NCBI GenBank assembly: GCA_965178585.1
Contig: OZ238267.1
Location: 1,550,001-1,614,000, forward strand
Reading direction: 5' to 3'
DNA from: Marifrigoribacter sp965178585
GTDB lineage: Bacteria; Bacteroidota; Bacteroidia; Flavobacteriales; Flavobacteriaceae
DNA length: 64,000 bases
Below the pieces are notes generated by a model, which did not search any database, was not told the DNA's origin, and worked only from the letters and a program-made list of their open reading frames with translations. The position numbers and the translations under genes are program-made. Shown here piece after piece: positions 53,312 through 63,101 of this stretch (the first letter of the stretch is position 1; each line of letters opens with the position of its first letter).

Positions 53312-54586
53312 ATGACAAGAGACGAACAAATATTTGATCTAATAAACGATGAAGAACAAAGGCAATTAAGTGGTTTAGAGTTAATTGCTTCCGAAAATTT
53401 TGTAAGCCAACAAGTTTTAGAAGCAGCAGGTTCAGTTTTAACCAATAAGTATGCAGAAGGATATCCTGGAAAAAGATATTACGGAGGCTGTGAAATTGTT
53501 GATGAAGTTGAGCAATTAGCGATTGATAGAGCGAAAACACTTTTTGGAGCTGAATATGTAAATGTTCAACCTCATAGTGGTTCTCAAGCAAATACCGCAG
53601 TTTTTGCTGCTTGTTTGAATCCTGGAGATACTTTTTTAGGTTTTGATTTATCACATGGAGGTCATTTAACTCATGGTTCCCCGGTAAATTTTTCTGGAAA
53701 ATTGTATAAGCCTGTTTTTTATGGTGTAGAAAAAGAGACTGGTCGAATTAATATGGATGCTGTTGAAGAAATTGCTATTCGTGAAAAACCTAAAATGATT
53801 ATTGCTGGAGCTTCCGCATATTCAAGAGAATTCAATTATAAAAGATTTAGAGAAATAGCAGATAAGGTTGGTGCAATTTTATTAGCAGATATTTCACATC
53901 CAGCAGGATTAATTGCGAAGGGTATTATTGGAGATCCTTTACCTCATTGTCATATTGTTACCACTACTACTCATAAAACTTTAAGAGGTCCAAGAGGGGG
54001 AATGATCATGATGGGAAAAGACTTTGAAAACCCATTTGGGCTAAAGCTTAAAAATGGAAACCTTAAAAAAATGTCAGCATTATTAAATAGTGGAATATTT
54101 CCTGGGAATCAAGGTGGTCCCTTAGAGCATATAATTGCTGCTAAGGCAATTGCCTTTAATGAAGCATTGACAGATGAGTTTTTGCATTATTCAGTTCAGG
54201 TAAAGAAAAATGCTAAGGTAATGGCCCAATTTTTTGTTAATAAAGGCTATGATATTATTTCTGGAGGAACTGATAATCATATGTTATTAATAGATTTAAG
54301 AAATAAAAACATAACAGGTAAGGAAGCGGAAGAGGCCCTAGTAAAAGCTGATATAACTGTAAATAAAAATATGGTTCCTTTCGATGATAAGTCGCCATTT
54401 GTGACAAGTGGAATTCGAGTAGGTACCCCAGCAATTACAACAAGAGGACTTGTTGAAGGAGATATGAGAACAGTTGTTGATTTAGTAGATGAAGTTATTA
54501 TGAATTTTAATAATGAAGAAAAACTAGAGGCTATAGCTGTAAAAGTTAACGATTTAATGGAGGGAAGACCCTTGTTTAATGGTTAA
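53312..54586 (+). CDS. glyA: Serine hydroxymethyltransferase GlyA
   Basis: GlyA interconverts serine and glycine, giving one-carbon units to folate. The 424-residue PLP enzyme has GLELIASENF near residue 20, NVQPHSGSQAN, HGGHLTHG and the PLP-binding Lys in TTTTHKTLRGPRGG (near residue 221). All catalytic blocks are present and length is typical. Confidence 0.98.
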   Translation: MTRDEQIFDLINDEEQRQLSGLELIASENFVSQQVLEAAGSVLTNKYAEGYPGKRYYGGCEIVDEVEQLAIDRAKTLFGAEYVNVQPHSGSQANTAVFAACLNPGDTFLGFDLSHGGHLTHGSPVNFSGKLYKPVFYGVEKETGRINMDAVEEIAIREKPKMIIAGASAYSREFNYKRFREIADKVGAILLADISHPAGLIAKGIIGDPLPHCHIVTTTTHKTLRGPRGGMIMMGKDFENPFGLKLKNGNLKKMSALLNSGIFPGNQGGPLEHIIAAKAIAFNEALTDEFLHYSVQVKKNAKVMAQFFVNKGYDIISGGTDNHMLLIDLRNKNITGKEAEEALVKADITVNKNMVPFDDKSPFVTSGIRVGTPAITTRGLVEGDMRTVVDLVDEVIMNFNNEEKLEAIAVKVNDLMEGRPLFNG

Positions 54587-54633
54587 GATTTATTATTTTT
54601 ATAATAATATAAATTTTAATCTATATTCATAAA

Positions 54634-56355
54634 ATGAAAGCACTAAAAGTTATAATAGGAATATTTATTTTATTTAGTTCAAATTTAATTGGTCAAATTC
54701 AATTTAGTGAAGAAGCAAGTTTATTAGGATGTGGTGATTCTTCATATGGATTAGGTTGGTTAGGAGGGGGAATTTCTTTTTTTGATTTTGATAATGATGG
54801 CTGGGACGATTTAACAGTTTCTTCTGAATCTGGTGACCCTGTAAGGTTTTTTAAAAATAATGGGGGAAATTTTTCAGAAATCACATTTAATTTTTTTTCG
54901 GATCCACTTTTTGAGACTAAGACCGTTCAATGGGTGAATTTTGATAATGATGATGATTATGATCTTTTTGTTACTAGTAATACTGATGACAATCGCTTAT
55001 ATAAGAATAATGGTAATATGGAATTTGAAGACATTACTATAACTGCCGGTTTAAATGTTTTGGAGAATTCAACATTTGGAGGTTCTTGGGGTGATTTTAA
55101 TAATGATGGTTTGTTGGATTTATTTATTTGTTCAAGAGCAGCACAAAATTATTTATTTAAAAACAACGGTGATAGTACTTTCACAAATGTAAATGATATT
55201 GCTGGAATTGAAAATGTAAATTATTTCTCATTATGTACTGCATTTTTTGATTATAATAATGACGGATGGCAAGATATATATGTAGCAAATGATAAGTATG
55301 ATACTGCTAACTTACTTTATAAAAATAATGGAGATGGTACATTTGAAGAGGTAGGGGAAGAATCCGGTACAAACATCTCTATAGATGCTATGTCAACAAC
55401 TATTGGAGATTATAATAAAGATGGTTGGTTAGATATATATGTTTCAAATACTATAAATGGTAATGTTTTTTTTAAAAATAATGGAGACGGTACATTTTCA
55501 GATATAGCTACTGAAAACGGAACTCTATTTGAATCTGTTGCTTGGGGGTCAATGTTTATAGACGCAGAAAATGATGCTGACCTTGACCTGTATGTTAGTG
55601 GAGAACTAGATGGAGCAACTAGTTTTCTCCCCTCAGCATTTTATGAAAATGATGGAACAGGTAATTATACAATACCATTAAATGCTGGTTTTGAAAATGA
55701 TCTTGGAAGGAGTTTTTCTAATGCTATGGGAGACATTAATAATGATGGTTATCCAGATATGACGGTTTTAAATTACGAACCTCATGATGTTTTCTTATGG
55801 AAAAATGTTAGTCCGCAAATTAATAATTGGATAAAAATTAAACTTGAAGGAGTAGAAAGTAACAAACAAGGGATTGGTTCTTGGATTGAAATTTCTGTGA
55901 ATGGGAATAAGCAGTATAATTACACGCTATGTGGAGAAGGTTATTTAGGGCAAAATTCAGCTTATGAATTTTTTGGAATAGGAACGTCTACTAATATAGA
56001 TTATATTAAAGTCACTTGGCTTAGTGGAGTTGTTGATGTTATAGAGAACCCAACTATAAATGAACATATAACTATTATTGAAGGGGATCTTCTTTCGGCA
56101 GAGGATGAATTTTATTTGAAAAATACCACATTAATTTATCCTAATCCTGGTGATGCTTTTACAATTAATATTGATCAGTTAGTCAATAATATCAAATTAA
56201 ATGTAACTGATATTACAGGTAAATTAATATTGAAGAAAGAATTAAATGAAATGAATAATAAAGTTAATATGAAAAATTACAATGGAGGTGTCTATTTTTT
56301 TAATTTTATTAGTAATAATTCAGTTTTCACAAAGAAAGTTATAGTAAAACATTAA
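54634..56355 (+). CDS. Secreted FG-GAP/VCBS-repeat protein with ASPIC/UnbV and T9SS domains
   Basis: A 573-residue exported protein with a signal ending near LIGQIQ. Several FG-GAP/VCBS repeats (about 40-370) have Ca-binding loops such as DFDNDGWDDLTV, DFNNDGLLDLFI, DYNKDGWLDIYV and DINNDGYPDMTV, forming a beta-propeller. An ASPIC/UnbV domain (about 390-480) follows and the end (about 500-573) is a type A T9SS domain (IYPNPGDAFTI, GVYFFNF, KKVIVKH). It is a surface-exposed or secreted ligand-binding protein; no enzyme motif is seen. Confidence 0.9.
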   Translation: MKALKVIIGIFILFSSNLIGQIQFSEEASLLGCGDSSYGLGWLGGGISFFDFDNDGWDDLTVSSESGDPVRFFKNNGGNFSEITFNFFSDPLFETKTVQWVNFDNDDDYDLFVTSNTDDNRLYKNNGNMEFEDITITAGLNVLENSTFGGSWGDFNNDGLLDLFICSRAAQNYLFKNNGDSTFTNVNDIAGIENVNYFSLCTAFFDYNNDGWQDIYVANDKYDTANLLYKNNGDGTFEEVGEESGTNISIDAMSTTIGDYNKDGWLDIYVSNTINGNVFFKNNGDGTFSDIATENGTLFESVAWGSMFIDAENDADLDLYVSGELDGATSFLPSAFYENDGTGNYTIPLNAGFENDLGRSFSNAMGDINNDGYPDMTVLNYEPHDVFLWKNVSPQINNWIKIKLEGVESNKQGIGSWIEISVNGNKQYNYTLCGEGYLGQNSAYEFFGIGTSTNIDYIKVTWLSGVVDVIENPTINEHITIIEGDLLSAEDEFYLKNTTLIYPNPGDAFTINIDQLVNNIKLNVTDITGKLILKKELNEMNNKVNMKNYNGGVYFFNFISNNSVFTKKVIVKH

Positions 56356-56390
56356 AGAGTTGTATTTGCTAATAAACCGTTTATAATAGT

Positions 56391-56398
56391 TATATTTG
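56391..56398 (+). promoter_or_regulatory. cold-shock gene -7 promoter box
   Basis: TATATTTG matches the consensus; TTTG at 56365-56368 lies 22 bases upstream as a possible -33. The leader to the ATG at 56425 is about 22 bases, much shorter than the long cold-shock leaders of E. coli. Confidence 0.58.
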
Positions 56399-56424
56399 CT
56401 CCTTAATTAAATAAATTTATTACA

Positions 56425-56619
56425 ATGCACACAGGTACAGTAAAATTCTTCAATAGCTCCAAAGGTTTTGGTTTTATAACTGAAGATGACACAAACACAG
56501 AACACTTTGTACACATCTCTGGATTAATCGATGACGATATCCGTGAAGATGACAAAGTAGAATTTGAATTAAAAGAAGGTAAAAAAGGAATGAATGCAGT
56601 TAATGTAAGAGTTCTTTAA
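56425..56619 (+). CDS. cspA: Cold-shock domain protein
   Basis: A 64-residue OB-fold nucleic-acid-binding protein with both RNP motifs: KGFGFIT at 13-19 and FVHIS at about 28-32. Members melt RNA structure at low temperature. A single copy is found here, between an exported protein and a strong terminator. Confidence 0.95.
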   Translation: MHTGTVKFFNSSKGFGFITEDDTNTEHFVHISGLIDDDIREDDKVEFELKEGKKGMNAVNVRVL

Positions 56620-56640
56620 ATAATATATCATTTTTTAAGT

Positions 56641-56675
56641 AAAAAGCCTTTTCAATTGAAAAGGCTTTTTTTTTT
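56641..56675 (+). terminator. Intrinsic terminator after the cold-shock gene
   Basis: AAAAAGCCTTTTC and GAAAAGGCTTTTT form a 13-bp stem with a 4-base loop, followed by a run of at least five more T residues. It lies 21 bases after the stop. Confidence 0.9.
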
Positions 56676-56708
56676 GATAATTTATTTACGATAGTGTATA
56701 TTTTAAAT

Positions 56709-57125
56709 ATGAAAATAGTTTACGTTTTTTTATTCCTAATAATATTAATGAGTAGTTGTTCTATACAGAAACTTATAAAAAACGATGTATATAGAGAGCT
56801 AGCTCCTATAGAGTATAATGCCTATGTTGTAGATACATCCAATGTAATAATTGATGTTAGAACTAGTAAAGAATATGATAAAACACATATAGAAAGGGCA
56901 ATAAACTTAAGTTATTTTGGAGGGAAATTTAAAAAGAAAGTAAAGGAATTAAAAATAGATACCACTAAAACAATAATGATCTATTGTCAAACCCAACATA
57001 GAAGTTTATTTGTTTCTAATAAACTTTATAAAATGGGTTATTCGAAAATAATAGATTTAGATAAAGGAATGAAACAATGGCAAAAGCAAAATATGCCTGT
57101 TGTTATACCAGATTCTTCAAAATAA
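56709..57125 (+). CDS. Rhodanese-domain lipoprotein
   Basis: A 138-residue lipoprotein (lipobox MSSC, Cys17). The rhodanese domain has the DVRTSKEYDKTHIERAINL segment and active-site loop CQTQHRS (Cys93 to Arg98). Such proteins can transfer sulfur or act as redox partners, here in the periplasm or at a membrane surface. I start it at the ATG at 56709 because the signal then reads MKIVYVFLFLIIL; an upstream ATG at 56694 adds five residues. Confidence 0.86.
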   Translation: MKIVYVFLFLIILMSSCSIQKLIKNDVYRELAPIEYNAYVVDTSNVIIDVRTSKEYDKTHIERAINLSYFGGKFKKKVKELKIDTTKTIMIYCQTQHRSLFVSNKLYKMGYSKIIDLDKGMKQWQKQNMPVVIPDSSK

Positions 57126-57126
57126 T

Positions 57127-58680
57127 CTATTGTCCTTCATCTGGGAATAATACACTTTCATAGGCTCCAGCATCTGGACTTGCTCCAGTTCTATTAGTTC
57201 CGTTTGCATCTAAAGGTACTAAAGCAGAACCGCTAGGGTCAGCAATTCCATCAGCTCCAGATTCACCTGTTTCAATATTAAAATCGTTTAGATTAGTATT
57301 AAAAAAGAATGGATCTTGATTTTTTACAATATTAGTATATAAAACATCATTTGTGAAATCATAATTTGGATCCTCATCAAAGTTACCATTTGGGTCATCA
57401 AAACGAATAAGGCTATTTTTAAAATTAAAATTAAAAGCAGCATTATCATCTTCAACAAAAATTAACTCACGTGCTTCGTTTCCGTAAATGATACAATTTG
57501 TGAAATTCGCTTCTAATAAATCAGCAGTAACAAATTCAGTTTCACTAACTTGAATTACATTATCAATTGAGACAGAAGGGAAGAGCCTAAAATTATTAGT
57601 CCAATAATTTGCAAAAGTTGAATGGATAAAATTATAACGACCACCTAATGAGCAAGATAATGAGATTTGACCACTATTATTGATTACAACATTTTCTCCA
57701 TAAACATCTCCTGTTCGTGCTAATAAACCAACGTTTGACGAATTAAATATTTCAACATTTTTAAGAGTTAAAGTTCTATCACCATCATTACTATCCATTA
57801 ATATTCCTACTATTGAGTTTTTAATAGTTGTATAACTAAATTCGTGATCTGTACTTCCAGCAGTTAACCATATAGTTCCCCATTGCCCTGGTATATAAGA
57901 AAAGTCCGGTTCTAAACGATCCCCTTCAAATATAACTTGGTTTTCCATTATTTCTGGATTAGAGCTTGGAGCTCCATTAACTTTCATTGTAGCTTGATTA
58001 GCTACTAAAATTCCACCATCTCTATGAAAATGAACTCTAGCTCCGGCGTCTACCGTTAGTGTTTTATTAGGCGGAACAGCTGCATAACCATAAATAACAT
58101 AGGGTTTCTCGTTGGTGAAATTTAACTGATCATCTTCTAAATAAAATCCTTCAATTAAAATTGGTTCTTCTTCAGTTCCTAAGTTTAATGTTTCAATGGT
58201 ACCATCTGCATATTGTTCAGGGAAAAGAAAAACTGCATCTTTAACAAGAGTTACTAAATCTACATCCTGACTATTATTTCCAGAATCAAACATAATTTGG
58301 TCTGTATATAAAAATGAATTTTCTGGATTTGGGAAATTATTAATATCGATGGTAGTTTCAACAAAAATGAAAATACTGTCTTCTGCTAAAATATTAATGT
58401 TTTCAAAGGATTTACCTGGAATACCATCTACGTTTAAACGATAACTAGATGCTTCACCTTGGGATAATTTTATAGTTGGAATATTAATATCTTCATTACT
58501 ACGATTATAAACTTTTAAGGTTCTTGTACTTGACCCTATATTTGTAAAAACCGTATCTAAAAAGATGGTATCCTGTGAAAATTCTAGGTTACCTGTGCTA
58601 GAAACCGTTTCAAAATCGTTTCGACATGAACTCCATAAAACAATGCTAAAAACTAAAGCTAATCCGTATAAGTATCTCAA
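57127..58680 (-). CDS. Lipoprotein with parallel beta-helix-like domain
   Basis: A 517-residue lipoprotein (lipobox WSSC, Cys19). An N-terminal beta-sandwich (about 30-150) has GNLEFSQDTIFLDTVFTNIG and a LKVYNRSNEDI segment that resemble Ig-like or ASH-type domains. The middle (about 190-430) has parallel beta-helix-type repeats of V/I/N-rich strands (ANQATMKVNG, SYTTIKNSIVGILM, LKNVEIFNSSNVG, GENVVINNSG). The C-terminus has a PDAGAYES motif often found in T9SS or surface-protein ends. It is likely to bind or degrade polysaccharide; no catalytic residues can be assigned. Confidence 0.8.
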   Translation of the reverse strand: MRYLYGLALVFSIVLWSSCRNDFETVSSTGNLEFSQDTIFLDTVFTNIGSSTRTLKVYNRSNEDINIPTIKLSQGEASSYRLNVDGIPGKSFENINILAEDSIFIFVETTIDINNFPNPENSFLYTDQIMFDSGNNSQDVDLVTLVKDAVFLFPEQYADGTIETLNLGTEEEPILIEGFYLEDDQLNFTNEKPYVIYGYAAVPPNKTLTVDAGARVHFHRDGGILVANQATMKVNGAPSSNPEIMENQVIFEGDRLEPDFSYIPGQWGTIWLTAGSTDHEFSYTTIKNSIVGILMDSNDGDRTLTLKNVEIFNSSNVGLLARTGDVYGENVVINNSGQISLSCSLGGRYNFIHSTFANYWTNNFRLFPSVSIDNVIQVSETEFVTADLLEANFTNCIIYGNEARELIFVEDDNAAFNFNFKNSLIRFDDPNGNFDEDPNYDFTNDVLYTNIVKNQDPFFFNTNLNDFNIETGESGADGIADPSGSALVPLDANGTNRTGASPDAGAYESVLFPDEGQ

Positions 58681-58756
58681 GGGTGATTTTTTATAATTTC
58701 AGTAAAAATATAACTTTTTGACAAGCAATTTATTGTTTTTTGCCAAGTTTTTTATT

Positions 58757-61186
58757 CTAATAATTAATGTAAACATTTCCGATAAATTGATTAGGATATT
58801 GAGGGTCATTTAAATGAAGAACATAATAATAAACTCCAGTTGGCACTAGTTGGTCTTTAAAGGAAATACCCTTATTAGAAATTCCGTCCCAAAAACCTAG
58901 ATTATTATTCCCTTGATATACTATATTGCCGTATCTGCTGTAAATTATTAGTTCAAAATCTGGATATATATTTAAAAGGTTATCAATTTCAAATTCATCA
59001 TTAATATTATCTCCATTAGGAGAAAATCCTTCCGGTATAAATGGAATACAATTTTCAGTTTCAATTAAGAAAGAACTTGTAGTAAAGCATATTTCATTTT
59101 CTAAACGAACATAAATTAATTGTGGGTCTGTACCATTTTGATAATCACCTGGGTTTGAAATTTCATTTTCATTTAAAATAGCGTTTTCGAGTGTTGTAAA
59201 ATAGGTAATAATATCATTATTATCTGTCGAAATCAATTCGTTTTGCTGTGTTAAGTTAAATGTAGCAGTGTCAAAACCTTCGTCACAAGCTATTAAATCT
59301 GGCAGCTCATTAATAGGAGGGATGGATCCAAATTCTACATTAATTAAAAATTCATTATTTTCTTCATTTAATTCTTCTACAATTCCATCTCCAAAACCAT
59401 TATCATCTACTCTTAATAGTATTTCAAAATTATTTGGAGTTTCTTCAGGTAAAATCAATTCAATAAAATTAATTTCACTTTCGTTAATTAAAATATCGTT
59501 TAGGGTTTGAGATTGCCCTAAAAGCATACCATCAAAATAAAACGCAATAGGAGTTAAAGCTGGCAGAAGTGCAGTAGCATCGTAATTATAGACTGCATAT
59601 TCTATATATAAGTTTCTATCTCTACAGGCATATAAATTATTGACTATTGAAATTGTTGCATCTGGCAAGGGACATTCAATCACTTCAACTTGGAAAGAAT
59701 CTACTACAAAACAATCTTGATTATCAACTCTAATAAAAATAGTTTGTGGGTTTTCTGTGTTTTCAAAACTTTCAACGTTTAAAAGAGGGTTTACGTTATT
59801 ATTAGCATCCTCTTCAAGTAGATGGTAAGTGAGTGTATAAATTGGATTAATATCTTGAGTAGCTTCTGTTAAATTAAAAATTTCAGTACCTAAAACATCG
59901 CATAATTCTAGATTTATTGGGCTTTCAAATTCAGGAATTAATAATAAATGAATTTCAACGGAAAATTCATTATTATCTTCATTGGATTCATTAACAATTC
60001 CGGTTCCATCCCCAGTGTCATCCACTACTGCTCTTAATAAAAAATCTGCAGGAATATTGGGGGGTATACTAAGTATGATGGTTCCACTTTCACTTTCTTC
60101 GATTGGAATTGCAGAATTTGTTTCAGCCTGTCCAATTAAAATTGCATCTGCATAAAAAGCTATAGGTGTATTTGAAGGAAGAACAGCAGTACTATTAAGA
60201 TTATAAACTGTGTATTCAACTGTTAAATCCCGATTACCACATTCATTATCTCCAGTAATTGTATCTATTTCTATGGTTGCATCTGGTAATTCAGTATTTA
60301 AAACTGTAACAATATTATTAACCATTACTAAATCTTGATTTGAAGTCAATTGAATTGTGGCACTTGTGTCACCAGGATTTATATTGTTTTCAATATTATA
60401 GAAATCTATATCCATATTATATAATTCGTTAGATCCCGTAAAGCTATTAGTTCCGTTAAATGCATTGTCTTCTGGATTTAATGGAGGATTACTTAATATA
60501 TTTCCATTAATACTTAAGGTTTCATTATTTGCTATACCGACATCACCTTCCCAAGCTAAAAAACCAATTTTGGCTTCTGTATTATCTAAAACATTTAGGT
60601 TTTCAAGCTCTATTGTAATTGAAGTATTTCCTGTATAAACAGTTTCTAAGCCATCAAAAATACTTACTTGGTTAAGTGGAAGTGAAGCATCTTCATAAAT
60701 TACAGATACTGCCCATCCACCAAAATTAGTTGCGTTTCCGCCATTTATTTGACAAAAGGGTTGAATAGCTTCTAAAAGATCTAAATCACTCAAAGTATAT
60801 GTATTATTGCCAATACTACTTACTATAGATGTAACATCAGCAAAAGCTGCAAAATAATTATTAGAATTAAAAGTAAAATAGAACTCTCTTTCTGCAACTA
60901 CAGGATTATCATTTAAGGAAACTTCGAAATCTCCGTTTCCAGAACCTGCCCAATATAAATAAGCGGCTATAACTTGTTGATTTGGCTGCAATTGAAAATC
61001 AGCACTACTTTCAGGTAAGATAGTACATTCACTCAGTCCTCCATTTTCACCTTCATTTAGAGTATTACCAAATGATAAATAATCAAATCGACCATTAAAT
61101 TGTTGAAAAAGAGTAATTTCTTGTGATAGTACTAATGTTGGAATTAATAATAGAAGTATTCCAAAAATATATTTCAGCATCCCCAT
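58757..61186 (-). CDS. Large secreted protein with CARDB repeats and type B T9SS domain
   Basis: An 809-residue exported protein with a signal ending near LSQE. Residues about 20-310 are an unrecognised beta-rich domain (DUF3344-like region: AAYLYWAGSGNGDFEV). Two CARDB-type repeats of about 170 residues follow (TVEYTVYNLNSTAVLPSNTPIAFY and IEYAVYNYDATALLPALTPIAFY, each shown here only in part). The C-terminus (PEGFSPNGDNINDEFEI, IYSRYGNIVYQGN, GVYYYVLHL) is a type B T9SS domain, also called the gliding-motility C-terminal domain. It is a large adhesin-type cargo. An ATG at 61180 is an alternative start. Confidence 0.88.
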   Translation of the reverse strand: MGMLKYIFGILLLLIPTLVLSQEITLFQQFNGRFDYLSFGNTLNEGENGGLSECTILPESSADFQLQPNQQVIAAYLYWAGSGNGDFEVSLNDNPVVAEREFYFTFNSNNYFAAFADVTSIVSSIGNNTYTLSDLDLLEAIQPFCQINGGNATNFGGWAVSVIYEDASLPLNQVSIFDGLETVYTGNTSITIELENLNVLDNTEAKIGFLAWEGDVGIANNETLSINGNILSNPPLNPEDNAFNGTNSFTGSNELYNMDIDFYNIENNINPGDTSATIQLTSNQDLVMVNNIVTVLNTELPDATIEIDTITGDNECGNRDLTVEYTVYNLNSTAVLPSNTPIAFYADAILIGQAETNSAIPIEESESGTIILSIPPNIPADFLLRAVVDDTGDGTGIVNESNEDNNEFSVEIHLLLIPEFESPINLELCDVLGTEIFNLTEATQDINPIYTLTYHLLEEDANNNVNPLLNVESFENTENPQTIFIRVDNQDCFVVDSFQVEVIECPLPDATISIVNNLYACRDRNLYIEYAVYNYDATALLPALTPIAFYFDGMLLGQSQTLNDILINESEINFIELILPEETPNNFEILLRVDDNGFGDGIVEELNEENNEFLINVEFGSIPPINELPDLIACDEGFDTATFNLTQQNELISTDNNDIITYFTTLENAILNENEISNPGDYQNGTDPQLIYVRLENEICFTTSSFLIETENCIPFIPEGFSPNGDNINDEFEIDNLLNIYPDFELIIYSRYGNIVYQGNNNLGFWDGISNKGISFKDQLVPTGVYYYVLHLNDPQYPNQFIGNVYINY

Positions 61187-61244
61187 ATTGCTATTTTTGT
61201 TTCAATATACGGGTTTTTTAAATAATATTACTTAGCCCAATTGT

Positions 61245-62081
61245 TTATAAATCTCTTCTTTTTAATATATAATAAGATCCATAAATGAATAAGAAAGTCC
61301 AAGTTATTACTATTAAAAGAGTTAAAGGTTGAACACTGTAATCCTTATCAAAAGCTTCACCTAATTGAGTTGCTGCAGATTGTACTGCTCCCAATCTTGA
61401 GAAAGGTTCTACTATTAAATTGGACATGGATGCTAATGGGAAAAACTGTAAAATACTTTCTGCAATATCTGTATCCTTAAACACTTTCCATTTTAATACA
61501 GCATAAATAATTCCTTCAGCAATACTCCATATTAATAAAAAACCTAATGCAAATGCGGATCTTTTTACCAATACCCCTAAAAATAAACAGAATGAGAAAA
61601 AGCCTACAAGCTTAACAAAATAAGCAAACATGTATTCAATATCGCTAAATATAATTCCTATTTCATTATAATCTGAAAATATCAATCCTAGTATTAAAGA
61701 AACAATAAATACAAATAATGTTGATACTATAGCAAATAGGATTACGGTTAGAAATTTAGATAAAACAAATTCCTTTTTACTTAAACCGTCAATTAGATTT
61801 TGTTTAAGAGTTCTGTTGCTATATTCATTAGCCATCATAGAAACAATAACAATTGCAAGGAATAGCTTTAATATTGCTGCAATCCAAGTGTTAAAGTGCC
61901 AAATAAAAGGGAAATTAAATATACCTTGATCTGCAATTCTGAAATGAAAATCTCCAAAATTGAACTCGATAGAGGCAATTAATGCAATAAATGTGATTAA
62001 TATAAAGTATACAATCGAAATTACTTTTGCCGATTTATTATACTTTAATTTATGAAGTTCTATAGTTAGTAAACGAAGCAT
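61245..62081 (-). CDS. ABC-2 type transporter permease
   Basis: A 278-residue inner-membrane protein with six or seven hydrophobic segments. The MANEYSNRTLKQNLIDGLSKKEFVLSKF block (shown in parts MANEYSNRTLKQN and LSKKEFVLSKF) is typical of ABC-2 permeases. It works with the ATPase encoded just upstream (21 bases). The substrate is unknown; related pairs export antimicrobial or lipid compounds. Confidence 0.88.
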   Translation of the reverse strand: MLRLLTIELHKLKYNKSAKVISIVYFILITFIALIASIEFNFGDFHFRIADQGIFNFPFIWHFNTWIAAILKLFLAIVIVSMMANEYSNRTLKQNLIDGLSKKEFVLSKFLTVILFAIVSTLFVFIVSLILGLIFSDYNEIGIIFSDIEYMFAYFVKLVGFFSFCLFLGVLVKRSAFALGFLLIWSIAEGIIYAVLKWKVFKDTDIAESILQFFPLASMSNLIVEPFSRLGAVQSAATQLGEAFDKDYSVQPLTLLIVITWTFLFIYGSYYILKRRDL

Positions 62082-62102
62082 GTTTATAGGTTTTGTGTTT
62101 AA

Positions 62103-62999
62103 TTATTCTGTTTTGGTTAGCTCTAAAAATTGTTCTTCTAGGCTTTCTTTACGATGAACCAAATAAGAAAGGAAAATTCCTTTTTCAAAAAGAAGCTTGT
62201 TTAACTCTGTGCCACTAAGGGGTTCTTTTAAATAAGCAACCAGTTGACTGCCTTCATTTTTTATAGTTCCAATACTTGGATGTTCATCCAATACTGAAGT
62301 TAATCTTTCTAAATCATCAGATTGTAAAGTAAAAAAACCATGACTAGCTATCATATTCTCTACACTACCAGAATATAAACTTTTTCCTTTTCTAAGAATC
62401 ACCACATGCGTACAAACTTTTTCAACTTCATCTAAGAGGTGAGAAGCAAGTAAAATCGTAGTTCCTTCTGATGCAATTTTTTTAATAATTTCTCTAATCT
62501 GATGAATTCCTTGAGGGTCCAAACCGTTTGTAGGCTCATCCAAAATTAATATTTCAGGATCATTCAATAAGGCAGATGCAATTGCTAATCGTTGTTTCAT
62601 TCCTAATGAAAAAGTTTTGAATTTGTCATCTTTTCGATCTAACAGCCCTACAACATCAAGCTTTTCATTTATTTTAGATTTTGAAACCTCTTTGATTTTA
62701 CAAACTAAACTTAAATTTTCTTCAGCAGTCATATATGGATAAAAGTTAGGTCGTTCTATAATAGCTCCTACTTTTTTTAATGCTTCATGAGTACTTCCAG
62801 TACCATCAAACCAATGATATCCACCTTCAGTTTTGTTAACAACGTTTAAAACAATACCTAATGTGGTAGATTTTCCGCTACCGTTAGGTCCTAATATTCC
62901 GTAAACATTACCTTTTTCTATGGTTACTGAAAGATTATTCACCGCTGTTAGTGAACCATATTTTTTTGTAAGATTATTTAATGTTAAAATTTCTTGCAC
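62103..62999 (-). CDS. ABC transporter ATP-binding protein
   Basis: A 298-residue ATPase. Walker A GPNGSGKST lies at 37-45, followed by a variant signature FSLGMKQRL, Walker B LILDEPTNGLDP and the H-loop LLASHLLDEVE. A C-terminal extension of about 70 residues (about 220-298) is typical of exporters of the BcrA/CcmA class. It pairs with the permease at 61245-62081. Confidence 0.94.
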   Translation of the reverse strand: MQEILTLNNLTKKYGSLTAVNNLSVTIEKGNVYGILGPNGSGKSTTLGIVLNVVNKTEGGYHWFDGTGSTHEALKKVGAIIERPNFYPYMTAEENLSLVCKIKEVSKSKINEKLDVVGLLDRKDDKFKTFSLGMKQRLAIASALLNDPEILILDEPTNGLDPQGIHQIREIIKKIASEGTTILLASHLLDEVEKVCTHVVILRKGKSLYSGSVENMIASHGFFTLQSDDLERLTSVLDEHPSIGTIKNEGSQLVAYLKEPLSGTELNKLLFEKGIFLSYLVHRKESLEEQFLELTKTE

Positions 63000-63101
63000 A
63001 GATGTAGTTTTGTTGATTAGATAAAAGTAAGACGAGCCATCTAAAAATTTGTTACATTTTTTAAATAGTATGATTAAATATTAAATGAATAATAAAGAGT
63101 T